Numbered from the stretch's first letter, positions 1 through 9,296 are shown. The stretch is DNA of 28,913 bases from DATDCV01 sp036524155 (GCA_036524155.1 DATDCV010000256.1:1-28913); one strand, 5' to 3'. Notes: a model not told the origin generated them from the sequence alone. Numbers and translations are program-made.

Positions 1-3000
1 GCTGGGAGGCCGGGCGGTCAAAGCCCCATTGGGTATAGTGTATTGGAAGCAGCAGGCCGGAGAGGTTCCGGTTGTTGTACCAGGCGCGCCGGTAACCGGG
101 GGGAAGGGCATCCAGCGAAGGCGGGTAGGTTGAAGGTCCGGGCCAGACCAAACCCGGATGGTCGCAGTCTTCGGGCGTCGGGACGTTCGGGACGATACCG
201 GCCGGGTATTGGCGCACCCGGAGAGCAACGGCGGGATCCAGCACGAGGAGGTTGTCACCAAAAACCGCGTGCCGGATATCGGTGTAGACCAGGCCGCCAT
301 CCACGGGGCTTAACCGCGGTGCCCAGTCGGGATAGCGAACAGTGTTTCGCAGGGCCAGGAGGTTGGTGATCGAGGCACTCGGACCGGGCAGGCACACGTC
401 GCAAATTCTGATGCCGTATCGCTGCGTTGAGGCCGTAGCCGAGAGCGTGATCTCGTTATCCTGGCAAGCCAACGAGTCAAAATGAGCCTCGGGATGAAAG
501 TCCACGGAAATGCCAAGCACCACGTTGCGGAACTGGTTGGTGCGGATCAAAACGGGCCCAATGCTGTCGGTCCACCCCTTGGCATCCGGCTCGAAATAGA
601 CCGCCGCTTCGCAGTCGTCAACCAGGCAATTCTCCACCAGCGGCGCGGTGATTCCATGGGAATAGGTGAAATACGAACGCACGCCGGCCACGGTACAGCG
701 ACGGACCGCGGCATTGACCAGCCGCCCCGTGCCCTGCCCGGCGACCACCAGAACGGACACCCCATCCGAGTTGTTTGTTGCGGGCTGAACGAAAGCGCAA
801 TCTTCCACCAGCACGTTGCGAAACAACTCCGGGTGGTAAACGGATGGCTCGGGAGCCAGAACGAGCAGCGGAAAGCACTCTTTGACCGCCTTGGTCCCAA
901 ACCCGATGACTTTGAGGCCCTGAAATTTCAGGTTGCTGCCGCGCACCTCGGCGGCGCCAGTACTGCCTTGCGTGCCGCTGGCCCATTCAGTGCTCAGGTT
1001 CCCGTCGAAGGCCTTCAAGAACGACCGGTTCTTGTCCCAGACCAGGCTGCTGCTCGCGGTGGGGATGCGAGGGGGCACCGGACCGTATTCGTTCTCCAAA
1101 CTCACCTCCCGAAGACTGTAATAATCCACGCCCTGGTCCCGGGCCACGAGGAGGATGGACAACTGATCAGTTATGATATCGTTGGTGGACAGGGCGGTTC
1201 CGAACGTGACAACCTCCGAGCCGTCAGCGTCCCGGCCGTGGCTCACGAACGGGGGCGCCAGCAACTGGCCCGTGGTCTCATCGCGCGCGTAGATGAGGTA
1301 TGCGGCCGCCGGTCCGAGCCGGCTCAGGTTGGTAAGCGTTTGGCAATTCCATCGCAAGTTGAGCTGGCGAATGGGCGTCCCCACGGCCACCGGAACGGTG
1401 ATCTGAGCCTGATTCTCCGGCCCGCTGGCCCACGAGGTTTTGGGGTCGCCGTCGAAAGCCATCAACACAGAGTGCTCCGCATCCAGCCGGCTCTCACCTC
1501 CGCCCGGGATCGTGGCCATCGGCAAACTCACGGCTGCTCCAGAGACTCCCACCTCTGCCAGGCCATAGAAATCAACCCCGGCTGCGCGGCGGTTGAGCTG
1601 GATCAAAAGCTGGTCAGTCTCGGCGGCGATGTTGATGACATCCACGAGGCCGGTACTGACTAATGCGAGGCAATTGGTCGAGTAACCCTTAGCGGTAAAC
1701 GCTCGGGTGCAGACGGTGAACTCCGCCGGCCGCCCCGACCTCCAGTTGTAACTTCCGGCAACCGCAGCGTCGCTCCAATGGAGGGTGACGCTGTCGACTC
1801 GCGCCGTTGCGGCCAGGGGAATCCACAATGAAACCGGTTCGCCCGGAGCATATTTCGGGTTGTTCTGCGAATTGCAGTCGAGCACCAGGTTGTGGACCTC
1901 AAATCCGTCGCAATAGGCATTCTGGTGCAAAGGGGCGAAGATAATACCTTCCTCCCAGGTGATCCGGGCATCGACGAGTTTGATGATCGTCGCGGCCGGC
2001 CCTTCGGCTCCGGAGCCGATGTGTTTGCAGCCGGGGTTAGCGGTCGACCGCTGCATAAACCTGTGGCCCGTAGTCTGAAACTCGCCGGGGTCATAGAAGA
2101 AGCAGTCGTAGTAATTGTTCGTTTTCCAAATGGCATCCAGGGCGCTGGCGGGACCCGCCACCCAGGCCCGCTCGGGACTGCTGCCATCGAGCGGAAGCAA
2201 GGTTCCGCCTCCAGGCGCAAGCCAATGCGGCGCTACCACGCTCACCACCGCGGTGGCCGGCGGACTGATGAATTCCCCGTCGCTCACTGTGTAGGCGAAG
2301 GAGTCCGGCCCTTTTTGTGTCCCAGCCTGGTAGCTGACGATCGGACGCTCGGGCGAGTAGGTGATCGTGCCGAGGCTTGGTGCCAGAGCGGACAAAAGAG
2401 AGTAGGTCAACGGCTTGCCGGGCGGCCCGGTGCCCTGCAAGATCAGGTCCGTATTCGTGCTCACCCACGCCGTCTCCCACATTGCTGAAGCCACGGGGCC
2501 AATCTCCGCCGCCTCCCGATCCCGGCTATAAATCTTGAGCTCATCAACCACGCCGTTGAAGTTGCTCGCCCCCGGCACCGCCCCGACTACCAATGGAAAC
2601 GGAGCGGCCCGGATGGCTCCCTGCTCAGACTGGACTTTGCAGCCGTTGATATAGACAGTGGCAATTCCACCGTTGTAAGTAAGGTCGAGTTTGGTCCAAG
2701 CCGCGTTGGTCAACGACGCTGGCGCCCGCAAGGCCAGGGTGCCCCCCAGGTTGGTCGAAGTGAGCTCGAGCCAGGCCGGAGCCAGCCCCTGCGCGTCGAT
2801 GGTCAACTGCCACCCACGACCCGTCCCGTCGCCGCAATACAGCAACCCGCTGCGGCCCACTGGCAAATCGCGCGCCTGTAGCCAGCACGAGACGCTGAAC
2901 GGATCCCCACTCGGCGGCAGCACGCGATAATCGTCATTCGGTATCACGATCGGACCCGCGCTCAGATCGACGCCCGAGTTCGTCTTGCCAGGCGCCCACG

Positions 3001-4024
3001 CCGCCGAAACAACCACAGCCGCCGGGTGCCCCTGGATGCTGCTATCGGCCGCCAGGCTGCCGGCGTTCTCGTCGAAATGCCAATGGCCGGTGACAGAAAC
3101 CTGTTCCTGGCTTAGAACGTTCGTATAGATCCGGATCTCATCGAGGCGGCCAGCAAAGCCGGTGTACCCTGCCGCTGTTCCACCCAGGTAGAACCGGTTC
3201 GGCGAGTTTAGAAGGCTGCCAGAGCCTTGCGCCAGGAGCCGGCTGTCGAGGTAAAGGCTGCTCTGGTCATTGCCATAGCTCACGGTGAGTTGATGCCATT
3301 GTCCCGGCAGCAGCACTGCCCGGCCCGTCACGCTCAACGAAGACCCGTTCCCAGCGCCGGCCAGCACCAGGTAGTTGGTGCCTGGCCCGGGAGTGTTCAA
3401 AGCCACATGCCACCCTTCAACCCCGCCGGCGTCATTGCCGATAATTCCCTGCCACCCGGTCGAAATTGTGTCGGGGCTGAACCACAGGGAAACGCTAAAG
3501 GGCATGCCCGCCGGCGGCAACACCTGGTAATTCGTATTGCTGAGCCACGCGAGGCTCCCGCCGGCGCTCAAATCCTGGCCGTTAAATCGCAACGAACCGG
3601 AACCAGTGCGGCCAGTCGTCCAGACGACGTTGGTCAGGTAGAGGGATCCCCCGGAGCCTGTTTGGTCCGCCGCAACAGTTCCGCTTCCCTCATCCAAACT
3701 CCAATACCCGACCTGGCCAGGCACGACGGGACCAACCCGGCGCACGCGGTAAAACCGGCTCCCTTCGCGCGCCGGTACCGCGTAATGAACGCCCGTGGTG
3801 TCGGTCTGATAATACGCCGTCGGGACCGCCTTCCAGGCAGCAGAACTTTGCAGGTTCGTCGATTGTTCCAGCACCCCATCAGTGGCCCACAATGGCCACG
3901 ATAGCGCTAACCCGCCGTCACCGTCGGTCAGAGAGAGCGATAGGAGCTGGCCCGAGAGCCCCAGGCGAGCGAAGCAATACACCCCCAGGACGCATATTAG
4001 GCGCAGTAAAGCAGACTTTGCCAC
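1..4024 (-). CDS. Giant secreted LamG / discoidin-like / beta-helix protein (3'-partial)
   Basis: An uninterrupted minus-strand frame starts at a GTG (4024-4022), two codons after an in-frame TAG, and stays open for 1341 codons to the window edge. Residues 1-26 look like a signal peptide (VAKSALLRLICVLGVYCFA). About residues 100-303 and 307-503 are two LamG/concanavalin-like modules, each ending in a DE(I/L)(R/K)IY motif. About 515-595 is an Ig/cadherin-like module (PDSFAYTVSDGEF). From about 630 a parallel beta-helix begins, is broken by two discoidin (F5/8 type C)-like segments (the second with AFDGDPKTSW), and resumes from about 1020 with NVLVEDCAF and NAAVRRCTV repeats. Likely an extracellular carbohydrate-binding or surface protein; enzymatic activity is not evident. 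No good Shine-Dalgarno is seen, so TTG or CTG starts slightly downstream remain possible. The C-terminus lies outside the window. Confidence 0.85.
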   Translation of the reverse strand, partial: MAKSALLRLICVLGVYCFARLGLSGQLLSLSLTDGDGGLALSWPLWATDGVLEQSTNLQSSAAWKAVPTAYYQTDTTGVHYAVPAREGSRFYRVRRVGPVVPGQVGYWSLDEGSGTVAADQTGSGGSLYLTNVVWTTGRTGSGSLRFNGQDLSAGGSLAWLSNTNYQVLPPAGMPFSVSLWFSPDTISTGWQGIIGNDAGGVEGWHVALNTPGPGTNYLVLAGAGNGSSLSVTGRAVLLPGQWHQLTVSYGNDQSSLYLDSRLLAQGSGSLLNSPNRFYLGGTAAGYTGFAGRLDEIRIYTNVLSQEQVSVTGHWHFDENAGSLAADSSIQGHPAAVVVSAAWAPGKTNSGVDLSAGPIVIPNDDYRVLPPSGDPFSVSCWLQARDLPVGRSGLLYCGDGTGRGWQLTIDAQGLAPAWLELTSTNLGGTLALRAPASLTNAAWTKLDLTYNGGIATVYINGCKVQSEQGAIRAAPFPLVVGAVPGASNFNGVVDELKIYSRDREAAEIGPVASAMWETAWVSTNTDLILQGTGPPGKPLTYSLLSALAPSLGTITYSPERPIVSYQAGTQKGPDSFAYTVSDGEFISPPATAVVSVVAPHWLAPGGGTLLPLDGSSPERAWVAGPASALDAIWKTNNYYDCFFYDPGEFQTTGHRFMQRSTANPGCKHIGSGAEGPAATIIKLVDARITWEEGIIFAPLHQNAYCDGFEVHNLVLDCNSQNNPKYAPGEPVSLWIPLAATARVDSVTLHWSDAAVAGSYNWRSGRPAEFTVCTRAFTAKGYSTNCLALVSTGLVDVINIAAETDQLLIQLNRRAAGVDFYGLAEVGVSGAAVSLPMATIPGGGESRLDAEHSVLMAFDGDPKTSWASGPENQAQITVPVAVGTPIRQLNLRWNCQTLTNLSRLGPAAAYLIYARDETTGQLLAPPFVSHGRDADGSEVVTFGTALSTNDIITDQLSILLVARDQGVDYYSLREVSLENEYGPVPPRIPTASSSLVWDKNRSFLKAFDGNLSTEWASGTQGSTGAAEVRGSNLKFQGLKVIGFGTKAVKECFPLLVLAPEPSVYHPELFRNVLVEDCAFVQPATNNSDGVSVLVVAGQGTGRLVNAAVRRCTVAGVRSYFTYSHGITAPLVENCLVDDCEAAVYFEPDAKGWTDSIGPVLIRTNQFRNVVLGISVDFHPEAHFDSLACQDNEITLSATASTQRYGIRICDVCLPGPSASITNLLALRNTVRYPDWAPRLSPVDGGLVYTDIRHAVFGDNLLVLDPAVALRVRQYPAGIVPNVPTPEDCDHPGLVWPGPSTYPPSLDALPPGYRRAWYNNRNLSGLLLPIHYTQWGFDRPASQ

Positions 4025-4177
4025 ATTCTACTCTACCCACAGGTCAGCTTCAGGGCAAATTGGGCGCGAGGAAGTGCGTGGCTTGAGAATTCAACAAGTT
4101 TGCGGTCTACCCCGATCTTCCCTATCTTGTCACGCCGAAACGAGCGGGGCTGGCCCTCGTTCGGATCGGAATCCGTT

Positions 4178-5377
4178 TTGAAACCTAAGACAATCATCAT
4201 TATCGGCGGGGGCATCGTCGGGCTGGGAACGGCGTACAAGGCTGCGCGGCAGTTTCCGGGTATCAAGGTCACCGTGCTGGAGAAAGAATCCGCGGCGGGG
4301 CAGCATCAAACCGGCCACAACAGCGGCGTGCTGCACTGCGGCCTCTATTACAAGCCCGGGTCCATCAAGGCGCGGTTGGCGGTTTCTGGCATTCAAGAGA
4401 TGGTCCAGTTTTGCCGCGAGAACAACATCCCGCACGAAATTTGCGGCAAGCTGGTGGTCGCCGCCGATGAGACTGAGTTGCCGCGACTGAACGACCTGCA
4501 CCAGCGCGGGCTGCAGAACGGCTTGCAAGGGATGCAGATGCTTTCGCGCGAAGCGATGCGCGAAGTGGAGCCTCATGTAGGCGGGGTGGCGGGTTTGAGA
4601 GTGCCCCAGGAAGGGATTGTGGATTATGCCGCCGTTTGCGCCGCTTTGGTGAGACACATTCGCGAACGCGGCGCTGAAGTTGTCACCGGTGCAAAAGTGT
4701 CGGCAGTTCGTGCGCGCGGTGGAAGTTGGGTCCTCGCTACGAACGCCGGCGATTTCGAATGCGATTTTTTCATCAACTGCGCGGGTCTGCATTGCGATCG
4801 CCTCAGCCAGTTGGCGGGACAGAAACGCGCGGTCCGAATCGTTCCTTTCCGCGGTGAGTACTACAAGATCAAGCCGGAGCGGCAGCATCTCGTCCGTAAT
4901 TTGATCTATCCGGTGCCTGACCCGCAGTTTCCGTTCCTGGGGGTCCATTTCACCCGGCTGATCCACGGCGGAATCGAAGCCGGCCCTAACGCGGTGCTGG
5001 CTTTTGCGCGCGAAGGTTACCGCAAGACGGATATCAACGTCGCCGACCTCTGGGACGCGCTGAGTTTCCCGGGGCTGTGGCGGTTCCTGGGGAAACACGC
5101 GCGGATGAGTTGGGCGGAGGCCAAAAGATCCTTTAGCCGGCGGCTGTTTTGCGAATCACTTCAGCGGTTGGTGCCGGATATTCGGATGGAAGACCTCGCT
5201 CCGGGTGGCGCGGGTGTCAGAGCGCAGGCGATGTCGCCTGACGGCCAACTCGTCCAGGACTTTCATTTTGTCACCCAGGAAAGGGCGCTGCATGTGCTGA
5301 ACGCCCCCAGCCCGGGAGCGACGGCCGCCTTGGCGATTGGCGAGGAAATCGCCGCTCAAGTGGCCCGGCAGTTTTGA
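4178..5377 (+). CDS. lhgO: L-2-hydroxyglutarate oxidase-like FAD-dependent oxidoreductase
   Basis: DAO-family flavoprotein expected to oxidise L-2-hydroxyglutarate to 2-oxoglutarate, passing electrons to oxygen or quinone. Counting from TTG 4178, the N-terminus has an FAD dinucleotide-binding motif (IIIIGGGIVGLGTAY) and then an acidic strand end (VTVLEKE). The family signature HQTGHNSGVLHCGLYY follows at about residue 43. The C-terminus has the second FAD-contact region (GGAGVRAQAMSPDG). The frame stays open upstream to TTG 4100, but that extension (residues MRSTPIFPIL onward) is unlike the family. TTG 4178 gives 399 residues, close to the usual length of about 400, and has GGA-rich sequence about 8 nt before it. 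The gene is divergent from the giant secreted protein. No partner genes such as 2-oxoglutarate metabolism are adjacent. The exact substrate is inferred from family resemblance. Confidence 0.88.
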   Translation: MKPKTIIIIGGGIVGLGTAYKAARQFPGIKVTVLEKESAAGQHQTGHNSGVLHCGLYYKPGSIKARLAVSGIQEMVQFCRENNIPHEICGKLVVAADETELPRLNDLHQRGLQNGLQGMQMLSREAMREVEPHVGGVAGLRVPQEGIVDYAAVCAALVRHIRERGAEVVTGAKVSAVRARGGSWVLATNAGDFECDFFINCAGLHCDRLSQLAGQKRAVRIVPFRGEYYKIKPERQHLVRNLIYPVPDPQFPFLGVHFTRLIHGGIEAGPNAVLAFAREGYRKTDINVADLWDALSFPGLWRFLGKHARMSWAEAKRSFSRRLFCESLQRLVPDIRMEDLAPGGAGVRAQAMSPDGQLVQDFHFVTQERALHVLNAPSPGATAALAIGEEIAAQVARQF

Positions 5378-5402
5378 GCCACCTGCGTAGTGCCCCGCCC
5401 GC

Positions 5403-5495
5403 CGGAGCGCCGACTTGCAGTCGGCTTAGAACGCGGCCATGATAGCGCATCCACTCTTTGACCGCGGTGTAAGCCGACTGCAAGTCGGCGCTCCG
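5403..5495. repeat. Palindromic REP-like repeat (perfect 26-bp inverted repeat)
   Basis: Arms 5403-5428 and 5470-5495 are perfect reverse complements of 26 bp with a 41-nt spacer. Each arm also folds on itself: GCCGACT-TGC-AGTCGGC lies in the left arm (5409-5425). It sits 26 nt after the lhgO stop codon and could act as a transcript end or mRNA-stabilising structure. The core (CGGAGCGCCGA, TTGCA, TCGGCTTA, then ACGCGGCC in the spacer) recurs in the element at 20180-20289, so this is a dispersed repeat family. Confidence 0.9.
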
Positions 5496-5653
5496 ACCTG
5501 GTACCGTTCATTGGCAGGCAGGCTGTTGGCAGTCAGGGTGATTTCCATCGCTTCCGCCTGCGGCTGCGGTCACAGTTGGGGCGGGTCACACCTATACCTC
5601 GCGCGCGCGAAAGCGCGTCGCCCTTTTGAGCTGCGGACCTTCGTCGCGCCTCT

Positions 5654-5971
5654 TCAAGGATGGCGCACCAGTTCAGGGAAGTTCAGCTCGAGTGTCTGGT
5701 AGAACAGCTCCGGGTGCAGCGTGTCCCACTGCGGCATGGCCGCGTCAAGGGCGCCCAGCACTTCCTCGACTTGAGCGTGGCTGGGCTCCCAAAACCGGCA
5801 GCCGAATTTCCGGTACAACTCGATCGTCTGACCCGAGGTCGTGTGCATCTGCGTGATTTCCCGGCAGGTGTCGGCCCAGAACTCCTGCCTTAGAGGTGCA
5901 CCAGGCAGCGGCACACGAAGAACTGACTGCGTCTCACCGGCTCTTCCGGGAGTTAAGTTCGTGCCGACCAT
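5654..5971 (-). CDS. Small hypothetical protein
   Basis: A 106-residue frame from ATG 5971 (the frame also allows TTG 5977). I do not recognise the family. The composition is protein-like rather than shadow-like, with several Trp, His and Phe residues (REFWADT-type and RFWEPSHAQVEEV segments). The second half (ALDAAMPQWDTLHPELFYQ) looks like amphipathic helices. There is no signal peptide and no transmembrane segment, so it is probably cytoplasmic. It stands alone between lhgO and the divergent HTH-hydrolase gene, about 100 nt from the latter's start. A plus-strand frame over the same bases is the upstream extension of the hydrolase frame and is less convincing. Function unknown. Confidence 0.5.
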   Translation of the reverse strand: MVGTNLTPGRAGETQSVLRVPLPGAPLRQEFWADTCREITQMHTTSGQTIELYRKFGCRFWEPSHAQVEEVLGALDAAMPQWDTLHPELFYQTLELNFPELVRHP

Positions 5972-6074
5972 AATCAACAGTTTGGGTGCTTACATCAAAC
6001 CATACGCCCGGTTTTTCACTTTGCAAGGGGTGCGGCCGCTTGCAGTCTGGGCCGCGGCGGTTACCTTCTCCCGC

Positions 6075-6896
6075 ATGAATCTCGAAGACCACGTTGGCGA
6101 CATCTTACGGAAGGCGCGGGCGATGTCGGGCATTCCGGTCGAAACTGCGGCGCGCGCTGCGGGCCTGAGCGTGCCGGACCTCGCGGCGCTCGAGGAATCG
6201 GGGAAAACCACCAGTCAGCCGAACTTCGGGTCGCTGGCAGAGGCGATGGGACTGGACGCGGCGAAGCTGGAGAACATCGCGACCGGGTGGACGCCGGCCC
6301 CCAAGGATTTGAGCCAATGGCGCGAGCTCAGGTGCATCACGACGGAGGCCGGCGGCATGGCGGTAAATTGTTATTTGGTCTGGGACGAGGTTTCGCGTGA
6401 AGCCGCGTTGTTCGATACGGGGTGGGCGGCCGCGCCGGTCCAGCAACTGGTGGGCGAAAATCAGCTCCAGCTCCGGCACATTTTTATCACTCACTCGCAC
6501 GAAGACCACGTCGCGGCCCTTGAGACCCTCCGCTCCCGGAATCCCAAACTCCGCTTGCACGCCAGCTCCCGGACCGCCCCCGTGGACCAGCGCAACCGGC
6601 CGAACGATTTCATTCATCTCGGCAGCCTGCGGATCACCCACCGCGACACCCCCGGCCACGCCGAAGACGGCACGACTTATATTATCGGCACTTGGCCGGA
6701 CGACGCCCCGCATGTCGCCGTCGTCGGCGATGCGCTTTTCGCCGGCTCAATCGGGCGCGGCAATCAATCCTGGGACCTTGCCCGCAAGAAAGTCCGTGAG
6801 CAAATCCTGTCGTTGCCGGCTGAAACCCTGATCTGCCCCGGGCACGGGCCGCTGACTACCGTGGCCGAAGAAAAGGCGCACAACCCGTTCTTCTAA
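6075..6896 (+). CDS. HTH (XRE-like) domain fused to metallo-beta-lactamase-fold hydrolase
   Basis: A 273-residue protein from ATG 6075. Residues about 5-70 resemble a Cro/XRE helix-turn-helix (ETAARAAGLSVPDLAALEESG, then FGSLAEAMGL). Residues about 85-273 form an MBL-fold hydrolase of the glyoxalase II type: HSHEDH at 140-145 (the HxHxDH zinc motif), TPGHAEDG for the next His, GDALFAG for the bridging Asp, and CPGHGP for the last His. All expected metal ligands are visible, so the enzyme part should be active. The substrate is unknown and could be a thioester such as S-lactoylglutathione. The frame extends upstream to 5841, but the extension overlaps the opposite gene and lacks domain content. 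Its stop overlaps the stop of the convergent carrier gene by 4 bp. Confidence 0.85.
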   Translation: MNLEDHVGDILRKARAMSGIPVETAARAAGLSVPDLAALEESGKTTSQPNFGSLAEAMGLDAAKLENIATGWTPAPKDLSQWRELRCITTEAGGMAVNCYLVWDEVSREAALFDTGWAAAPVQQLVGENQLQLRHIFITHSHEDHVAALETLRSRNPKLRLHASSRTAPVDQRNRPNDFIHLGSLRITHRDTPGHAEDGTTYIIGTWPDDAPHVAVVGDALFAGSIGRGNQSWDLARKKVREQILSLPAETLICPGHGPLTTVAEEKAHNPFF

Positions 6897-8128
6897 TGCA
6901 GCATCACGAGGATTGCCATGCCGGCGACTGTCGTTAGCAGCGTCACCGGGATCCCGAACCGCGCATAATCCCAGAATCCCACCTCGACGTGCTCGCGAGC
7001 TGATTCGACCACGATGATGTTCGCGACCGAACCCAGAATGGTCAGGTTCCCGGCGAAGGTTGTCGCCAGGGCCATGACTTTCCACATCAGCTCGGGGTCG
7101 GCGAAATTGTTGATCCACTTCCCGGCGACGACCACGAACGGCACGTTTGAAAAAACGTTTGAGCCAAGGGCGGCGAACCAGGCAAAGTTCCAGGCTTGGG
7201 GGGTGGCCGCCACGCCGAACAAGCCCTGGACGTGGCGGTAGGTTTGCTCGGGGAGACCCGTGTCGCTCAGACCTTCCACGACAATGAAGAGCGCGGCGAA
7301 AAAGACCAGCAGGTGCCAATCCACCAGCTTGAGCACTTCATGGGTGTCCCGGCGGGCCAGCACCATGATCAATGCTCCTCCCGCCAGCGCCGTCCAGGAG
7401 AGGTCCAGGCCCGCCACGAAGCCCACAAACACCAACGCCAGCACGCCCAGGCTTAGACCCAGCAGGCCGCGGTTAAGCCGCCGCGGCTGGGCTTCGGGGC
7501 GGTGAATGACGGCTTCGCTCAATATCTTGCGAAAACCGACGCGCAGCACGGCGTATTGAATTGCCAGGCCGGCGGCCGCGACGGGCAGCAACGACGCGGA
7601 AAAACGCAGAAACGGGATTTTGGACATGTGCCCGATGATCATGTTTTGCGGGTTGCCAACCAGGCTGGCAACGCTGCCGAGGTTGGCGCTCATTGCCAGC
7701 GCCAGTAAATACGGCGGCAGAGGCAGCTTGCCCCGAACCATCACGACCACCACCAACGGGGTCAACATCAGGCAAACGGTGTCGTTGACCAGTAACGCCG
7801 AGAGGATTCCCGACGTCAGGATCAGATACAGCAGGAGCGCCTGCGGGCTTCCGGCCCGGCGCAGAATCCAATCCGCAGCCCAATCGAAGAACCCGGCCAG
7901 GAACAAATACGCCGAGATCAGCATCATGCCCAACAACAGCACGAGCGTATCGTAATCCACCGCCCGGTAGGCACGCTCGGGAGTCATCACCCCACAAGCC
8001 ACCATGAGCACCGCGCCCAGCAACGCCGCCGCTGGCCGGTTCAACGGCAAGACCTTCAGCCGCCGCCCGCTGATCAGCAGGTAGGTGACGCCAAAAATCC
8101 CAATGGCAAGCAGTTCTTTGTGATTCAC
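6893..8128 (-). CDS. ArsB/NhaD-type anion or Na+/H+ carrier (CitMHS/SLC13-like)
   Basis: A 411-residue inner-membrane carrier with about 10-11 hydrophobic segments. The sequence fits the ion transporter superfamily that includes ArsB, NhaD and CitM: a first half with LLLGMMLISAYLF and NDTVCLMLTPLVVVV, then the family hairpin motif SANLGSVASLVGNPQNMI. The second half repeats the pattern (SNVFSNVPFVVVAG, then GNLTILGSVANIIVVE), as expected for an inverted-repeat fold. No arsenic regulator (arsR) or arsC lies nearby, so arsenite export is not supported over sodium, sulfate or dicarboxylate transport. It reads in the same direction as asnA, with a 103-nt gap, so co-transcription is possible. It converges on the hydrolase gene with a 4-bp overlap. 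Confidence 0.85.
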   Translation of the reverse strand: MNHKELLAIGIFGVTYLLISGRRLKVLPLNRPAAALLGAVLMVACGVMTPERAYRAVDYDTLVLLLGMMLISAYLFLAGFFDWAADWILRRAGSPQALLLYLILTSGILSALLVNDTVCLMLTPLVVVVMVRGKLPLPPYLLALAMSANLGSVASLVGNPQNMIIGHMSKIPFLRFSASLLPVAAAGLAIQYAVLRVGFRKILSEAVIHRPEAQPRRLNRGLLGLSLGVLALVFVGFVAGLDLSWTALAGGALIMVLARRDTHEVLKLVDWHLLVFFAALFIVVEGLSDTGLPEQTYRHVQGLFGVAATPQAWNFAWFAALGSNVFSNVPFVVVAGKWINNFADPELMWKVMALATTFAGNLTILGSVANIIVVESAREHVEVGFWDYARFGIPVTLLTTVAGMAILVMLH

Positions 8129-8231
8129 GAATCGGTTACGTTCTTCCCTTATACGCGTTCATCCGGCTGTGTCCAGCAAGCTGCGCCCCGGCTTCGAGGC
8201 ATCCGGGTTTCCGCGAGAAGCGCGCGCTAAA

Positions 8232-9296
8232 CTAAAGCAGCGGGATATTATGGGCCTTGCAGACGGCGACCATTTCCCGAGGCCAAAGGCTGGCCTGGAT
8301 TTCGCCAACGTGCGCTTTGCGCAGATAATACATGCAGAGGCGCGACTCGCCGATCCCGCCGCCGATGGAGAGCGGCATTTGATCTTTTAACAACATCTGG
8401 TGCCAATAGAGACCCTTGCGTTCGAGACAACGGCGGATTTCCAACTGCCGGAGCAAGGATTCCTTGTCCACGCGAATGCCCATCGAAGAGAGCTCGAAGG
8501 CGATGTTCAAAACCGAATTCCAAACCAGGATGTCGCCGTTAAGGCCCAGGCGACCCTCCGGACCGGGCGTGGACCAATCATCATAGTCCGGGGCGCGGCC
8601 GTCGTGGATGGTGCCGTCAGGCAGTTGGCCGCCGATGCCGATGATGAAAGCCGCGCGGCATTCCCTGACCAATGCAGTTTCGCGTTGTTTCGGCGTGAGG
8701 CCTGGGTACCGCGCGAGGAGTTCCTCGGAATGGACGAAAGTGATCTCCTCCGGCAATTCCGGGTGAATGTCCGGGTACTGCTCGCATACAAAATGCTCCG
8801 CGCGTTTGAGAATTGAATAGATTTTTCGAACGATCTTCTTCAGGAACTCAGTGTTCCGATCGGCGGCCGTGATCACCCGTTCCCAATCCCACTGATCCAC
8901 GTACAGCGAATGGATGCTGTCGAGGATTTCGTCGGGCCGCACCGCGTTCATGTCGGTGTAGAGCCCGTAGCCGGGAGCGAAGCCCAACTGCCCGAGTTGC
9001 ATGCGTTTCCATTTGGCGAGCGATTGGACGATTTCTGCTTTGATCCCGGGCACGCCTTTGATCGGGAACGAAACCGGGCGCTCAACGCCGTTGAGGTCGT
9101 CATTGATGCCGGTGCCGCTTTCGACGAAGAGCGGCGCGGTCACGCGGCTCAGGTTCAATTCTGTCGCCAAGTTCAGTTCGCAGAAATCCTTCAGAGCCTT
9201 GATGGCGCGTTCGGTTTCTTTAACGCCCAACAGCGGCCGATAGCCAGCCGGAAAAATCAGTCCGTTGTTCGAGACGCAGGTGTTGTCGTTGTCCAT
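8232..9296 (-). CDS. asnA: Aspartate--ammonia ligase
   Basis: A 354-residue AsnA-type asparagine synthetase, using ammonia and ATP to turn aspartate into asparagine in the cytoplasm. It is related to class II aminoacyl-tRNA synthetases. Visible family segments include FVESGTGINDDLNGVERPV near residue 60, the active-site stretch LYTDMNAVRPDE, LYVDQWDWE, and the C-terminal GGGIGESRLCMYYLRKAHVGEIQ. It is somewhat longer than the 330-residue E. coli enzyme, mainly through internal loops. The start at ATG 9296 lacks a clear Shine-Dalgarno sequence. It is upstream of, and in the same direction as, the carrier gene. No AsnC-type regulator is adjacent. Confidence 0.95.
   Translation of the reverse strand: MDNDNTCVSNNGLIFPAGYRPLLGVKETERAIKALKDFCELNLATELNLSRVTAPLFVESGTGINDDLNGVERPVSFPIKGVPGIKAEIVQSLAKWKRMQLGQLGFAPGYGLYTDMNAVRPDEILDSIHSLYVDQWDWERVITAADRNTEFLKKIVRKIYSILKRAEHFVCEQYPDIHPELPEEITFVHSEELLARYPGLTPKQRETALVRECRAAFIIGIGGQLPDGTIHDGRAPDYDDWSTPGPEGRLGLNGDILVWNSVLNIAFELSSMGIRVDKESLLRQLEIRRCLERKGLYWHQMLLKDQMPLSIGGGIGESRLCMYYLRKAHVGEIQASLWPREMVAVCKAHNIPLL

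Noticed and set aside
482..1663. 393-codon plus-strand open frame
   Set aside because: It lies antisense to the giant secreted protein, whose minus-strand frame has coherent domains throughout; the plus-strand text has no protein-like organisation.
4130..5098. 322-codon minus-strand open frame
   Set aside because: Antisense shadow of lhgO, a well-recognised protein on the plus strand.
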